Numbered from the stretch's first letter, positions 23,652 to 33,597 are shown. The stretch is DNA of 64,000 nt from Desertimonas flava (GCF_003426815.1 NZ_QKYK01000027.1:18709-82708), one strand, 5' to 3'. The notes: generated from the letters alone by a model not told the origin. Made by a program: numbers and translations.

Positions 23652-25238
23652 GGAACCCGATGGACGCGACCGGTCGCGCCAGGACAGGGCTCGGACGGCA
23701 CCGAAGGCGGCGAGCAGGACGACGATGAACGGCCAGTCGCCGAGGGCGACGTACCAGGTGCGGCCGCTGCGCACCTCGACCTCGTGGCGGATGATCGCCC
23801 GTTCGCTGACGGCGGTACGGTCGATCACGTCGCCGCCGGGCGACACGAAGGCCGAGAACCCCGTCGGCGCCGCCTGGACCACCCAGCGCCCGGTCTCCAC
23901 CGCCCGCAACCGGCTCGACGCCACCTGCTGCGTCTGCACGATCGTGCCGGTGTAGCTGGCTCCGTTCGTCGGGTTGATCACGAAGCCGCCGCCGGCCTTG
24001 ACGCCCTCGCGGACCCGGCCGCCGAAGAACACCTCCCACGAGATGACGACGGCGACGCGCAGCGGCTCGCCGCGAGCGAGGGGGATGTCGAGCACGGCCA
24101 CGTCCGTGCCGGCCAGGGCGTCGCGGCCGATCTGGTCGACCGGCGCACCCAGTGCCTCGAGGAGACCGCGCAGGGGGACGTACTCCCCGAACGGGACCCG
24201 GCGCACCTTGTCGTAGCGGCTGACGATGTCGCCGGCGGGCGTGACGACGATCTGGGCGTTGGTGAATCGATCGGGTCGGTCGGCGATGTCCTCGGTGACG
24301 CCGAGGGCGATCGGCACGCCCAACCGCGCTGCCTGGTCGGCGACCGCGACGAAGGCCTCGCTCGTCGCGAAGTCGGCGACGTCGACCACGTTCTCCGGCC
24401 ACAGCACGAGGTCGAGCTCGTCGTCGGGTTCGATCGACGCGGTGGCCTCGAGGTGGCGCTCGGTGACGAGGCGGCTCGGCACCTCCTCGGCGCTCGTGCC
24501 CTGCTCACCACCGCCCTGCACCGCGGCGACATCGACGAACGTGCCGGTGCCGTGCCCTCTTGGCGCCACGAGCGAGACGACGAAGACGACGAGAGTCAGC
24601 GCGACAGCCGCGAGTGAGGGAACGGGCACGGCACGCCATCGGTCATGGACGGGGTCCGCCGTGCGCCACGACCCGGCCGCAGCTCCACCGGCGGCTCCCG
24701 CTGCGATGCCGACCTGGAAGACGAACCACGTGATGAGGATCACGCCGCCGACGCGGGCCAGAGTGAGGAACGGGCCGCCCGCCTGGGCGATGCCGAACGT
24801 GGCGAGCGGGACGCCGCCGAACGGGAACGACAGGCGCAGCGCCTCGACGAGTGTGTGGGCGAGCGGCCGGCCGACGAGTCGCCATCGTCCCGCCGGCGCC
24901 GCCAACGCGGCGACACCGTGGTAGAGGCCGAACACAGCGTTGGCGACGACGTAGCCAGGCGCCGTGAGCTGCCACATCCAGGCCGTGCCGATGACGAGCC
25001 ACACGAACCCGAACGTGAAACCGGCGCCGAAGCGGGCGCGGCGGTGCGGGGTGGGCCCGAGGCCGACCTCCAGGAGGGCGACGCCGACGAACGACAGTGG
25101 CCACCAGCCCCACGGGGGGAGTGAGAGCGCGGCCGCCAGGCCGCCGAGCGCGGCCAGGGCATACCGCGTGACAGCGGGGAACCGGGAGCCGGCGCGCCCG
25201 GCCTCGGTGAGGACCGGTGCCCGGACCGGGTCGATCAA
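23607..25238 (-). CDS. lnt: Apolipoprotein N-acyltransferase-like protein with Cys-to-Ser at the nucleophile position
   Basis: The 543-residue protein starts at TTG overlapping the sortase stop (TTGA). It has an N-terminal multi-helix membrane domain (about residues 20-225) and a C-terminal nitrilase domain. Lnt normally N-acylates the lipoprotein N-terminal Cys using a Glu-Lys-Cys triad. Here Glu282 (LVLWPENVV) and Lys344 ([13 protein letters not shown]) are present, but the position of the catalytic Cys reads VVISWEVFF, with Ser400 (codon TCG). Lipoproteins are encoded nearby (33163). Either this is a divergent family member using Ser or another Cys, or it is not a classical Lnt. Its end is antisense to dtd for 45 bp. 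Confidence 0.8.
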   Translation of the reverse strand: MIDPVRAPVLTEAGRAGSRFPAVTRYALAALGGLAAALSLPPWGWWPLSFVGVALLEVGLGPTPHRRARFGAGFTFGFVWLVIGTAWMWQLTAPGYVVANAVFGLYHGVAALAAPAGRWRLVGRPLAHTLVEALRLSFPFGGVPLATFGIAQAGGPFLTLARVGGVILITWFVFQVGIAAGAAGGAAAGSWRTADPVHDRWRAVPVPSLAAVALTLVVFVVSLVAPRGHGTGTFVDVAAVQGGGEQGTSAEEVPSRLVTERHLEATASIEPDDELDLVLWPENVVDVADFATSEAFVAVADQAARLGVPIALGVTEDIADRPDRFTNAQIVVTPAGDIVSRYDKVRRVPFGEYVPLRGLLEALGAPVDQIGRDALAGTDVAVLDIPLARGEPLRVAVVISWEVFFGGRVREGVKAGGGFVINPTNGASYTGTIVQTQQVASSRLRAVETGRWVVQAAPTGFSAFVSPGGDVIDRTAVSERAIIRHEVEVRSGRTWYVALGDWPFIVVLLAAFGAVRALSWRDRSRPSGSSALDHHGDRAVVHE

Positions 25239-25975
25239 CCGGGGGCGGCGGTGGTGGTCGTCGGCCGCGGGACGTCGTTCGCCACGTCGGCCGGCTCGCC
25301 GTTCACCGACACGAGGTCGAGGTGGGCGACGATGCGCTCAGCCGTGGAGCCCGGCGGGTGGCAGGCGAACAGCGTCGCTTCGTGCCGGTAGTCCTGCGTG
25401 ACGATCCACATCGCGTCGGGCCCGACGATCTCGACGTAGGCGACCTTGTAGACGTAGACGCCCGAGTACGGGTCGGGGTCGACGACGGTCGCCGTGGGAA
25501 TGCCGTCGGAGTTGTCGAGGTCGAAGATCACCTCGTCGCCGGGCACGAGCTCGTCGAGGCGGCGGAAGTCGGCGTTGTGACTCGTGCGGTGCCCGGCCAC
25601 GACGACGTTGCCCATCTCGCCCGGCATCGCGGTGCCCGGCCAGTGCCCGGGGCCGTAGTCGAGCGTGGAGAGGCGGATGCCGTCGATGAACGGCGAGTCG
25701 ACCTCGATCGCCGGGATCTGGATGCGACCGAAGTACTGCTGCGGCTCGGCCTCGTTGTCCGCCGGCGGGGCGACGGGCGTGGGCAGCGGCGGCAGGGTCG
25801 GCGGCGTGGGGGTGGCCGTGGTGGCGGGCGCGTTCGGATCGGCGGTTCCCTGGTCGGTCGGAGGCAGGGTCGCCGGGTCGGCGACCGCTCCGGCGATGCC
25901 TGCGGTGGCGCCTGCCGTGATGCCGACACTGACGAGACACGCCATGAGCGCACGTCGGCGGTTGAGCGAGATCAT
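25235..25975 (-). CDS. Class E sortase
   Basis: This 246-residue transpeptidase has an N-terminal anchor (ALMACLVSVGITAGATAGIAGAVA), a Pro/Thr-rich linker (residues 45-75), and a sortase barrel: IQIPAIEVDSPFIDGI, MGNVVVAGHRTSHNADFRRLDELVPGDEV with His129, and LFACHPPGSTAERIVAHLDLV with Cys205 and Arg214. Sortases attach surface proteins to the cell wall after a sorting signal. Its substrate is not visible here, since no LPxTG-like tail was found in the window. It ends on the lnt start codon (overlap 25235-25238), so the two are co-translated. The 85-bp gap upstream holds no recognisable gene. Confidence 0.9.
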   Translation of the reverse strand: MISLNRRRALMACLVSVGITAGATAGIAGAVADPATLPPTDQGTADPNAPATTATPTPPTLPPLPTPVAPPADNEAEPQQYFGRIQIPAIEVDSPFIDGIRLSTLDYGPGHWPGTAMPGEMGNVVVAGHRTSHNADFRRLDELVPGDEVIFDLDNSDGIPTATVVDPDPYSGVYVYKVAYVEIVGPDAMWIVTQDYRHEATLFACHPPGSTAERIVAHLDLVSVNGEPADVANDVPRPTTTTAAPG

Positions 25976-26060
25976 GCGCAGCAGGGTACTTGCTGGCCCT
26001 CCGCGAAGGCCCCGATTTGCGCCCCGTCGGAGGCCCGGACCGACGCGTCTCCGGTGGGCT

Positions 26061-27428
26061 TCAGACCGTTCGGTCGGCCGGCCGGCTGAGCACGTAGGAG
26101 ACAGCGGCGCCTGCGGCGCGCTCGGCGTCGGCGATGCACGCGGGCACTCCGATGCCGCGGTAGCTCGCTCCCGCGACGAACAGCCCCGTCGGCGTGGCGG
26201 CGTCGACGGCGGCCAGCCAGCGCTCGTGACCCGGTCGGTACTGGGGGAAGGCGGCCGGCCACCGTGTGATCCGCACCTCGTTGGGCGCCACGTCGAGGTC
26301 GAGGTGGCGGTTCAGTTCATCGACGGAGGTCGAGACGAGGTCATCGTCGGTCCAGCCCGTCACGTCGTTGCCGTCGCGCCCGAGCGAGACGCGCAGCACC
26401 TCGCCGGGCCCGGCCCAGTGCGCCCACTTCTGCGAGCCGAACGACACCGCCGTCACCGTGCGCTGATCCGGCTTGGGCACGAGGTATCCGCTCCGGCCTC
26501 GGAGGCGTTCGGGCCAGTCGTCCACCGTCATCGTGACGATGACCACCCCTGCGTGGTGCATGGCCGACATCGCCGCGGCCAGGTCCGGGGCGACACCGGT
26601 GACCAACGGTGCCGTCGCCGCGGCCGGGGTGGCCAGCACGACGGCGTCGGCCGTGCGATCGTCGACCCGCCAGCGGGTGCCGTCGCGCTCGACGCGCGCC
26701 ACGGTTGCGCCACGGGTGATGGTGACGCCCTGCCGGATCGCCTCGGCCGCGACGGCGTCGGCGAGGGCGCCCATGCCGCTCGCGGGTGCGGCGAACACCG
26801 GTCCCGCCGCCGGAGGGGCGGCGGCGCGGATGGCGCGGGCCGAGAGCAGCAGGCTGCGGCCCTTGCCGGCGAGGGCGGCGAGCTGCGGCACCATGGCGAG
26901 GCTGAAGTGGTCGGTGTCGGCCGCGTAGATGCTGCCGACCAGTGCGTCGACCAGGCGATCGTGCACTTCGTCGCCGAACCGCGCCCGCACCAGCCGCCCG
27001 ATCGAGTCGTGTGCGTCGGTCCGCGGCAGGAGGGGTTCGAGCGCGGCTCGGGCCTTGCCGCGCCAGCTGAGCAGCCCGCTGCCGGCGAGGCGGATCATGT
27101 CCGCCGGGACACCGAGGAGCAGACCCTCGGGGATCGGGTGCAGCCGCTCGTGCCACACGGCAGCGGTGGCCGCGGTCGGTGAGGTCAGGTCGTCGGCGAG
27201 CCCGACGCGTGTCGCCAGCGTCAGGCCGTGGGGGACCCGGCGGAGGAACGCGTCGGCCCCCTCGTCGACCGCCGGGCGCCCGCCGAATGGCGTGGACCGC
27301 AGCTTGCCGCCGATCCGTTGGTCGCCCTCGAGCACCTCCACCTCGACCACACCTGGCGCGGCCTCGGCGATGGCCAGCGCCGCGGTGAGCCCGCTGATCC
27401 CCCCACCGACGACGAGGACGCGGCTCAT
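26061..27428 (-). CDS. hemY: HemY/CgoX-type protoporphyrinogen/coproporphyrinogen oxidase
   Basis: This 455-residue FAD enzyme oxidises coproporphyrinogen III to coproporphyrin III (the usual actinobacterial route) or protoporphyrinogen to protoporphyrin. It has the FAD motif VLVVGGGISGLTAALAIAEA (residues 4-23), EGDQRIGGKLRSTPFGGRPAVDEGADAFLRR, VDALVGSIYAADTDHFSLA and the C-terminal GLFVAGASYRGIGVPACIADAERAA. Start ATG 27428 overlaps the ferrochelatase stop (ATGA). It is part of the hemE-hemH-hemY operon. Confidence 0.93.
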   Translation of the reverse strand: MSRVLVVGGGISGLTAALAIAEAAPGVVEVEVLEGDQRIGGKLRSTPFGGRPAVDEGADAFLRRVPHGLTLATRVGLADDLTSPTAATAAVWHERLHPIPEGLLLGVPADMIRLAGSGLLSWRGKARAALEPLLPRTDAHDSIGRLVRARFGDEVHDRLVDALVGSIYAADTDHFSLAMVPQLAALAGKGRSLLLSARAIRAAAPPAAGPVFAAPASGMGALADAVAAEAIRQGVTITRGATVARVERDGTRWRVDDRTADAVVLATPAAATAPLVTGVAPDLAAAMSAMHHAGVVIVTMTVDDWPERLRGRSGYLVPKPDQRTVTAVSFGSQKWAHWAGPGEVLRVSLGRDGNDVTGWTDDDLVSTSVDELNRHLDLDVAPNEVRITRWPAAFPQYRPGHERWLAAVDAATPTGLFVAGASYRGIGVPACIADAERAAGAAVSYVLSRPADRTV

Positions 27429-28312
27429 GACGTGGCGCGGACCAGCCCGGCGAGCGAGCGCATCACCGTGGCGTCGTCGTTGACCACCGCCGTGCGGGCG
27501 AACGGCAGGCCCCGATCGGCCGCCCGGTGTGACGCTTCGATGTCGAGGTCGTACAGCACCTCGAGGTGATCGGACACGAACCCGCACGGGCACACGACGA
27601 GACCGGGCGTGCCGTCCTCGGCGAGGCGGTCGATCTCCTCGAGCACGTCGGGGCCCAGCCACGGCTCCGGGGTGCGGCCGGCCGACTGCCACCCGACCGA
27701 CCACGTCCCGTCGGTGAGCTCGGCTTCGTCGGCGACGGACGAGGCCGTGGCCCCGACCTCGGTGGGGTAGGGGTCGCCGTCGGCGATCACTCGTTGCGGA
27801 AGGGAATGGGCGGTGAACAGGACGTGCGAGCCGTCGGGCATCGTCTCCAGCGAGGCCCGAACGGCGTTGGCGAGGAACGCCACGTAGGCGGCGTCGGCCG
27901 CCCAGCTGTCGATGGCGCTGTACACCACGCCTGCCGCCTCGGCGGCCACCCGGGCCCGACCGTGGTAGGCGGCCACCGACATCGAGGAGAAGTGCGGCGC
28001 CAGCACGAGGCCGGTGATCCGCTCGGCGCCGGCGGCGACGACATCGGCCACGGCGGTCTCGATCGACGGATCGGCGTGCCGCAGCCCGGTGGCAACCGTC
28101 CAGTCGGCGCCGAGCTCGGTGGCGATCGCCGTCCGCTGGGCCTCGGTGCGTTCGGCCAGCGGGCTCAGCCCGCCGATGGCGTCGTAGCGGCGGACGAGAT
28201 CGGCCAGCTGCTCGGGCGTCGGCGGTCGACCTCGGCGGATGTCGGTGTAGTACGCCTCGATCTCCTCGGGCCGGCGCGGCGTGCCGTACGCCATCACGAC
28301 GAGCCCGTTCAT
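27425..28312 (-). CDS. hemH: Ferrochelatase (coproporphyrin-type)
   Basis: This 295-residue enzyme inserts Fe2+ into coproporphyrin III (CpfC-type) in actinobacteria. Features are GLVVMAYGTPRRPEEIEAYYTDIRRGR at the N-terminus, YDAIGGLSPLAERTEAQ, LVLAPHFSSMSVAAYHGR (His at the metal site), LFTAHSLPQRV and VVCPCGFVSDHLEVLYDLDIEA, the conserved end. Whether a 2Fe-2S cluster is bound is uncertain. It sits in a close operon with hemE and hemY, and overlaps hemY by 4 bp. Confidence 0.94.
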   Translation of the reverse strand: MNGLVVMAYGTPRRPEEIEAYYTDIRRGRPPTPEQLADLVRRYDAIGGLSPLAERTEAQRTAIATELGADWTVATGLRHADPSIETAVADVVAAGAERITGLVLAPHFSSMSVAAYHGRARVAAEAAGVVYSAIDSWAADAAYVAFLANAVRASLETMPDGSHVLFTAHSLPQRVIADGDPYPTEVGATASSVADEAELTDGTWSVGWQSAGRTPEPWLGPDVLEEIDRLAEDGTPGLVVCPCGFVSDHLEVLYDLDIEASHRAADRGLPFARTAVVNDDATVMRSLAGLVRATS

Positions 28313-28367
28313 CGGGCTCGTCCCGAGGTGCCGGCGTCGACCGGTGGGCGTCCGCAGCGTCGGGGAT

Positions 28368-29414
28368 TCATCGCGCGGTGCGTTCGTGCACGAGGTCGAC
28401 CACGGCCTTCAACACGCCTGGATCACTGGCGGGATTGACGCCGTGACCGAGGTTGAAGATGTGGCCGTCGTGGCCGTCGTTGTCGGCGAGGACCCGCTCG
28501 GTGCCGGCGAGGGCGACGTCGGCGCCGGCGAGCACCAGGGCCGGATCGAGGTTGCCCTGGAACGCCACACCGTCTCCGAGCCGCTTGCGGGCCGCGGAGA
28601 TCGGCGTCCGCCAGTCGAGGCCGACCACGCTGGGCCCGGCGGCGGTCATCGACTCGAGCAGATGGTCGCACCCGATGCCGAAGTGGATGCCGGGGACCCC
28701 CGGGTGCCGTTCGGCGAGCTCGGCGAACACCCGGCGCGAGTGGGGCAACACGTAGCGCTCGTAATCGGCGGCCGACAGCGTCCCGGCCCACGAGTCGAAG
28801 AGCTGGAATCCACGCGCTCCGGCCGACAGCTGGACGTCGATGAACGTGATCGCCTGCTCGGCGAGCCGGCTGCAGACGTCGTGCCACAGCGCCTCGTCGG
28901 TGGCGATCATCGCCTTGGTGTGCTCGTAGGTGCGGCTCGGCCGCCCCTCGATCAGGTAGCTGGCCACCGTGAACGGCGCGCCGGCGAAGGCGAGCACCGG
29001 AACCGTGGATGGGAGCTGGGCGCAGACCAGGCGGACGGCGTCGGCCACGTAGTCGATGTCGTCGAGCTCGAGCGGGCGGAGCCGAGCGAGGTCGGATCGG
29101 GCCCGCAGCGGCTCGTCGGCCACCGGACCGGTACCCGGGCTGACGTCGATGCCGAATCCGATGGCGTTGGCCGGTACGACGATGTCGGAGTAGAGCACCG
29201 CGGCGTCCACGCCGTAGCGCCGGACGGGCTGGAGCGTGATCTCGGCGGCCACGTCGGCGCGGCGGACGGCGTCGAGGATCGACCCGTCCCCCCGCACGGC
29301 GCGGTACTCGGGGAGGCTGCGGCCGGCCTGGCGCATGAACCACACCGGCGTGTGCGGGACCGGCCGGCGCTGCGCGGCGAGCAGGAACGGGGCGTCCACG
29401 GACGGCGAGCTCAT
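28368..29414 (-). CDS. hemE: Uroporphyrinogen decarboxylase
   Basis: HemE decarboxylates uroporphyrinogen III to coproporphyrinogen III. The 348-residue protein has the signature FMRQAGRSLPEYRAVR (residues 26-41), YSDIVVPANAIG, PVLAFAGAPFTVASYLIEG, the block LFDSWAGTLSAADYERYVLPHSR and GLDWRTPIS, all as expected, with normal length. It is the first gene of the haem operon (hemE, hemH, hemY), and a 55-bp gap precedes hemH. A divergent promoter region separates it from the HelD-like gene. Confidence 0.96.
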   Translation of the reverse strand: MSSPSVDAPFLLAAQRRPVPHTPVWFMRQAGRSLPEYRAVRGDGSILDAVRRADVAAEITLQPVRRYGVDAAVLYSDIVVPANAIGFGIDVSPGTGPVADEPLRARSDLARLRPLELDDIDYVADAVRLVCAQLPSTVPVLAFAGAPFTVASYLIEGRPSRTYEHTKAMIATDEALWHDVCSRLAEQAITFIDVQLSAGARGFQLFDSWAGTLSAADYERYVLPHSRRVFAELAERHPGVPGIHFGIGCDHLLESMTAAGPSVVGLDWRTPISAARKRLGDGVAFQGNLDPALVLAGADVALAGTERVLADNDGHDGHIFNLGHGVNPASDPGVLKAVVDLVHERTAR

Positions 29415-29502
29415 CGCCCCCGGACGCTACCGAGGCGGCCCGCGGAGTACGCCGAGGGGGCGCCCGGTAGAGTATTCAGACCCCGATTTCGGGTTTTCAG
29501 CA

Positions 29503-31740
29503 ATGACGCAACAACACCCAGAACTCGAATCCGAACAGGCGTACGTCGATCATGCGTACGAGTGCCTGGAGTCGACCAGGACGTCGGCGTGGCGGCTCCG
29601 TGACCTCAACGAGGCCAGCATGGGCGGCACGATGCAGGCCCGCTTCGAGCGCAACGCGTTCGACGAGCAGCTCGTCAAGCGCCTCAACGACCTCGATCTC
29701 GGCGACGCTGCGCTCGTGTTCGGGCGCATCGACCGCCTGGTCGAGAGCCCCGGCGACCCCGACCGCAACGGGGACGGCCTCGACGGCACCGAGAGCTTCC
29801 ACATCGGTCGCCTCGCCGTCGCCGACGAGAACTCTGAGCCGGTCGTGGTCGACTGGCGCGCCCCGGTGGCGGAACCGTTCTACCGCGCCACCGGCCGCGA
29901 CGCGATGGGCCTCGTGCGTCGCCGTCATTTCGCCGTCGAGGGCCGCACGGTGCTCGGCATCGAGGACGAGCTGTTCGGCGCCGGGCATCTCGGGGTCGGC
30001 CACGACGAGGGGCTCGACGGCGCCTCGGGCGGGGACGGCCGCCCGGCCATCCGCGGCTACTCCACCCTTCTCGCCGCCCTTGAGCGCGGCCGTACCGGCA
30101 CCCTCGGCGACATCGTCGCCACCATCCAGGCCGAGCAGGACGAGATCATCCGCTCCAGCCCGGCCGGGGTCCTGGTCGTCCAGGGCGGTCCCGGCACCGG
30201 CAAGACCGTCGTCGCCCTGCACCGCGCCGCGTACCTGCTCTACACGCACCGCTTCCCGCTCGAGGATCAAGGGGTCCTCGTCATCGGGCCCAACCGTGTG
30301 TTCCTGCGCTACATCGAGCGCGTCCTGCCGTCGCTCGGCGAGGCCGGCGTCGAGCAGGTGGTCCTCGCCGATCTCGTGCCCGACGTCGAGTTCGCCCGGG
30401 CCGGAAGCGGCGCCGTCGAGTCGGCCGAGACGCGCCGGATCAAGGGCGATGCCCGCATGTCCGACGTGCTCGACAAGGCCGTCAGCGACCGTCAACGAGC
30501 GCTCAGCTCCGAGCTCGTCGTCCCCTTCCGCACCGGCTACCTCCGCCTGTCGGTCGAGGAGTCGGCCCGCATCGTCAAGTCGGTGTCCCGGCGGGTCCGC
30601 CGGCACAACGCCGGTCGCCGGCTCGTCGAGCAGGAGTTCTACGGGGCCCTCGCCGCCTCTGCCCGCGGCACCGAGGTGTCCGTGTCGGAGGTCCGTCAGG
30701 AGCTGCGCTCGGTGCCCGACGTCCGGGCTGCGCTCGAGCGCATGTGGCCGACGCTCACGCCGGCTCAGCTGCTCCACGACCTGTTCGGCTCGCGGGCGCT
30801 GCTCCGCCTCGCCGGGCGCAACGTGCTCACCGACGCCGAGATCGATGCCCTGTTCCGGCCGCGCTCCGAGGATGTCGGCGCCGTCCGGTGGACGGCGTCC
30901 GACGTGGCGCTGCTCGACGATGCCCGCGAGATCCTCGGGCCCGTGCCAGGCAAGGGCGGTCGGATCGACGAGTCCGACGAGATCCGCACGTACGGCCACA
31001 TCGTCGTCGACGAGGTGCAGGACCTGTCGCCGATGCAGCTCAAGATGGTCACACGTCGCTCGCTCAACGGGTCGATCACCGTCGTCGGCGACCTCGCCCA
31101 GGCCACGGGACCCTGGGCCCCCGACACCTGGGACGACGTCACGGCCCATCTGCCCACCAAGCGACCGAGCCGTGTCGTCGGCCTGTCGGTCGGCTATCGC
31201 ATCCCGGCGCAGATCATGCAGCTCGCCGATCGCGTCATGATGGCCGCGACTCCCGATCTTCGGCCTCCGCAGGCGATCCGTCAGGGTGACGTGCTGCCCG
31301 AGGTCGTCGACGCTCGCGTCGGCGCCAACGGCGACGGCCCCGACGTCGCGGCGGCGGCCGTCGCCGCGACGGCCCGCATGATCGAGGACGCGCCGTCGAT
31401 GAGCGTCGCGGTCATCGTGCCCGACTCGCTCGCCGAGACGGTGTCGGACGCCCTGGCCGCCGCCGGGATCGCCCACGGCCGGGCCGCCACCAGCGGCCTC
31501 GACGATCAGGTCACCGTGGTCCCGATCAGCGTGGCCAAGGGCCTGGAGATCGACGGCGTGGTCGTGGTCGAGCCGGGACGCATCGTGCAGTCCGAACTGC
31601 AGGGAATGCGGGCGCTCTACGTGGCGCTCACCCGACCCACGCAGCGGCTCACGATCGTCCACGGGGACGCGTTGCCCGAACCCCTCGCGCACGCCGTGGC
31701 CGACCTGCCGCGCCGCTCCGAGTGGGTCAGCGCCGGCTGA
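29503..31740 (+). CDS. HelD/HelR-like RNA polymerase recycling ATPase (UvrD/Rep superfamily)
   Basis: This 745-residue protein resembles the actinobacterial HelD/HelR group, which clears or recycles stalled RNA polymerase and in some species helps tolerate rifamycins. It has an N-terminal helical region (HAYECLESTRTSAWRLRDLNEASMGG), the block VVDWRAPVAEPFYRATGRD, Walker A VVQGGPGTGKTVVALHRAAYLLYTH (about 227-251), DEVQDLSPMQLKMVTRRS (Walker B and Q-motif), LSVGYRIPAQIM, and a C-terminal motif near ALYVALTRPTQRLTIVH. The assignment is from domain order. Promoter-like TAGAGT at 29468 lies just upstream. An inverted repeat around CCCCGATTTCGGG is near the start. Confidence 0.9.
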   Translation: MTQQHPELESEQAYVDHAYECLESTRTSAWRLRDLNEASMGGTMQARFERNAFDEQLVKRLNDLDLGDAALVFGRIDRLVESPGDPDRNGDGLDGTESFHIGRLAVADENSEPVVVDWRAPVAEPFYRATGRDAMGLVRRRHFAVEGRTVLGIEDELFGAGHLGVGHDEGLDGASGGDGRPAIRGYSTLLAALERGRTGTLGDIVATIQAEQDEIIRSSPAGVLVVQGGPGTGKTVVALHRAAYLLYTHRFPLEDQGVLVIGPNRVFLRYIERVLPSLGEAGVEQVVLADLVPDVEFARAGSGAVESAETRRIKGDARMSDVLDKAVSDRQRALSSELVVPFRTGYLRLSVEESARIVKSVSRRVRRHNAGRRLVEQEFYGALAASARGTEVSVSEVRQELRSVPDVRAALERMWPTLTPAQLLHDLFGSRALLRLAGRNVLTDAEIDALFRPRSEDVGAVRWTASDVALLDDAREILGPVPGKGGRIDESDEIRTYGHIVVDEVQDLSPMQLKMVTRRSLNGSITVVGDLAQATGPWAPDTWDDVTAHLPTKRPSRVVGLSVGYRIPAQIMQLADRVMMAATPDLRPPQAIRQGDVLPEVVDARVGANGDGPDVAAAAVAATARMIEDAPSMSVAVIVPDSLAETVSDALAAAGIAHGRAATSGLDDQVTVVPISVAKGLEIDGVVVVEPGRIVQSELQGMRALYVALTRPTQRLTIVHGDALPEPLAHAVADLPRRSEWVSAG

Positions 31741-31782
31741 GTCGCCCACTCGTCCCGAGCGCCCTGTCTAGGGTGGTGGGGC

Positions 31783-33135
31783 GTGAGCACTGCATCCGAT
31801 GGGCTCCGGACCCTGCTCGCCGCCCTGTTCGCGGGCGGGCCGCCGATCCGGATCGAACTGTGGGACGGAAGCACCATCGAACCGGCCCGTCGCGCCGACG
31901 AGGCCGATGAGCCGCCGTCGACGCTCATCGTCCGCTCGCCGGATGCCCTGCGTCGCATCCTCTGGGCACCGAGCGAGCTCGGCCTCGGCCGCGCGTACGT
32001 GGCCGGCGACCTCGACGTGCCGGCCGGCGCCGACATCGTCGCGACGCTCGAGGCGCTGAGCCAAGCGCTCGGCCGTCGCGCCCGGTCCCAGCGCTTCGGC
32101 CTGCGGTCGGCGAAGGAGGCGGCAGTCGCCGCCTTCCGCATCGGGGCCGTCGGGCGCCCGCTGCCCCCGCCCCGCCAGGAGGCCCACCTCCGCGGCTGGC
32201 GTCACTCGTTGCGCCGCGACGCCAGCGCGATCCACCACCACTACGACACGGGCAACGACTTCTACCGTGTCGTCCTCGGCCCGTCGATGACCTACTCGTG
32301 CGCCCGCTTCGTCGACGACACCGTCACGCTCGACGAGGCCCAGGAGGCCAAACACGACCTCGTCGCGCGCAAGCTCGGGCTGCACGCGCGGGCGACGACG
32401 CCCGGCTCGGAGGCGCCGTCGCCGGCCCGCTTGCTCGACGTCGGCTGCGGCTGGGGCTCGATGGCCATCCACGCCGCCTCACGGTACGGCGTCAGCGTCG
32501 TCGGGATCACGATCAGCCAGGAGCAGGCCAAGCTCGCCCGCGAGCGTGTCGAGGCCGCCGGCGTCGGCCACCTCGTCGACATCCGCCTGCAGGACTACCG
32601 CGAGCTCGGCGACGAGCAGTTCGACGCGATCAGCTCGATCGGTATGTCCGAGCACGTCGGGTCGGCCAAGGTCGACACGTACTTCGCCGCGCTCCGTCGT
32701 GCCCTCCGACCCCACGGCCGCCTCCTCAATCACGCCATCACCACCGTCGGCGGATCGAAGCTCGGTCGCGCGTCGTTCGTCGGGCGGTATGTCTTCCCCG
32801 ACGGCGAGCTGATCGACGTCGGCGACCTCGTGCTGGCGATGGAGCGCGCCGGGTTCGAGGTCCGCGACGTCGAGTCGCTCCGCGAGCACTACGCCCGCAC
32901 GTTGCGCGCCTGGGTCGCCAACCTGGAGGACGGCTGGGACGATGCCGTGGCCGCCGCCGATCGGGACGGCGAACCGGGCGACGGGCTCGCCAAGGCCCGC
33001 ATCTGGCGTCTCTACATGGCCGCGTCGGCCGTCGGCTTCACCGACGGTGGGATCGCCATCCACCAGATCCTCGGCGTCGTCCCCGACGACCGCGGCGGCG
33101 TGGCGATGCCGCCGACGCGCCGCGAGTGGGGGTAA
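31783..33135 (+). CDS. Cyclopropane-fatty-acyl-phospholipid synthase (CFA/mycolic cyclopropane synthase-like)
   Basis: This 450-residue SAM-dependent enzyme starts at GTG. It has an N-terminal lipid domain and the CFA-type methyltransferase core: AIHHHYDTGNDFYRVVLGPSMTYSCARF (about 147-174), RLLDVGCGWGSMAIHAASRYGVSVVGITISQEQAK (motif I, 216-250), DAISSIGMSEHVG and ALRPHGRLLNHAI. It adds a methylene (cyclopropane) or methyl group to unsaturated acyl chains of membrane phospholipids. It follows the HelD-like gene closely but is probably not functionally linked. Substrate and product cannot be told from sequence. Confidence 0.93.
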   Translation: MSTASDGLRTLLAALFAGGPPIRIELWDGSTIEPARRADEADEPPSTLIVRSPDALRRILWAPSELGLGRAYVAGDLDVPAGADIVATLEALSQALGRRARSQRFGLRSAKEAAVAAFRIGAVGRPLPPPRQEAHLRGWRHSLRRDASAIHHHYDTGNDFYRVVLGPSMTYSCARFVDDTVTLDEAQEAKHDLVARKLGLHARATTPGSEAPSPARLLDVGCGWGSMAIHAASRYGVSVVGITISQEQAKLARERVEAAGVGHLVDIRLQDYRELGDEQFDAISSIGMSEHVGSAKVDTYFAALRRALRPHGRLLNHAITTVGGSKLGRASFVGRYVFPDGELIDVGDLVLAMERAGFEVRDVESLREHYARTLRAWVANLEDGWDDAVAAADRDGEPGDGLAKARIWRLYMAASAVGFTDGGIAIHQILGVVPDDRGGVAMPPTRREWG

Positions 33136-33162
33136 CGCCGGACGGGTTTACCGGAGGGCCGC

Positions 33163-33597
33163 TCAGCCGTCGAACGCGGCGATCAGTGTGCGGAGATTGA
33201 TGGTCGCCTTGTCGGCATCGGCCGGCCGCCGGCGCTGAACGCCGGTGTGCATCATCGCCACCGCTCGATCGATGTCGCGGGCGAGCGACTCGTCCTGCTC
33301 GGCGACCTGCGGCTCGGCCGCGGCCCAGTAGGCGTCGACGCGAGCGAGGATCTCGTTGTCGCCCTCGTTCTCGATGATCGCCTCGCTCAGCGTGGTCGCC
33401 TCGTCGAGCAGGCCGGCCAGCAGCTCGGCGGGGGTCCCGGTAGGCAGGAAGGGATCGGTGGCCACCGGTGCCGACCCGTCGTCGACCGGGTCAGCGGTGA
33501 CGTCCGGGTCCATCGTGTTGGCGCACGCTCCGAGACACAGCGCAGCGACCACGCCGAGGGTGGCGCGGCGGAGAGTGGTGGAGCGACGCGTGATCAC
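33163..33597 (-). CDS. Small lipoprotein of unknown function, coupled to a DtxR regulator
   Basis: This 144-residue lipoprotein starts at GTG 33597. A signal peptide (RATLGVVAALCLGAC) ends in the lipobox LGAC, with Cys24. The mature part is a Thr/Asp linker and a helical domain (LLAGLLDEATTLSEAIIENEGDNEILARVDAYWAAAEPQVAEQDESLARDIDRAVAMMHTGVQRRRPADADKATINLRTLI). The start overlaps the DtxR-type regulator's stop by 4 bp (GTGA), so the two are co-expressed. I do not recognise the family. It could be a metal- or stress-related helper, but nothing in it shows this. Confidence 0.78.
   Translation of the reverse strand: MITRRSTTLRRATLGVVAALCLGACANTMDPDVTADPVDDGSAPVATDPFLPTGTPAELLAGLLDEATTLSEAIIENEGDNEILARVDAYWAAAEPQVAEQDESLARDIDRAVAMMHTGVQRRRPADADKATINLRTLIAAFDG

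Noticed and set aside
25972..26262. 96-residue leftward frame
   Set aside because: Overlaps the hemY gene in another frame and has no family features.
29236..29502. Upstream extension of the HelD-like frame
   Set aside because: It lies antisense to hemE and would not fit the family N-terminus.
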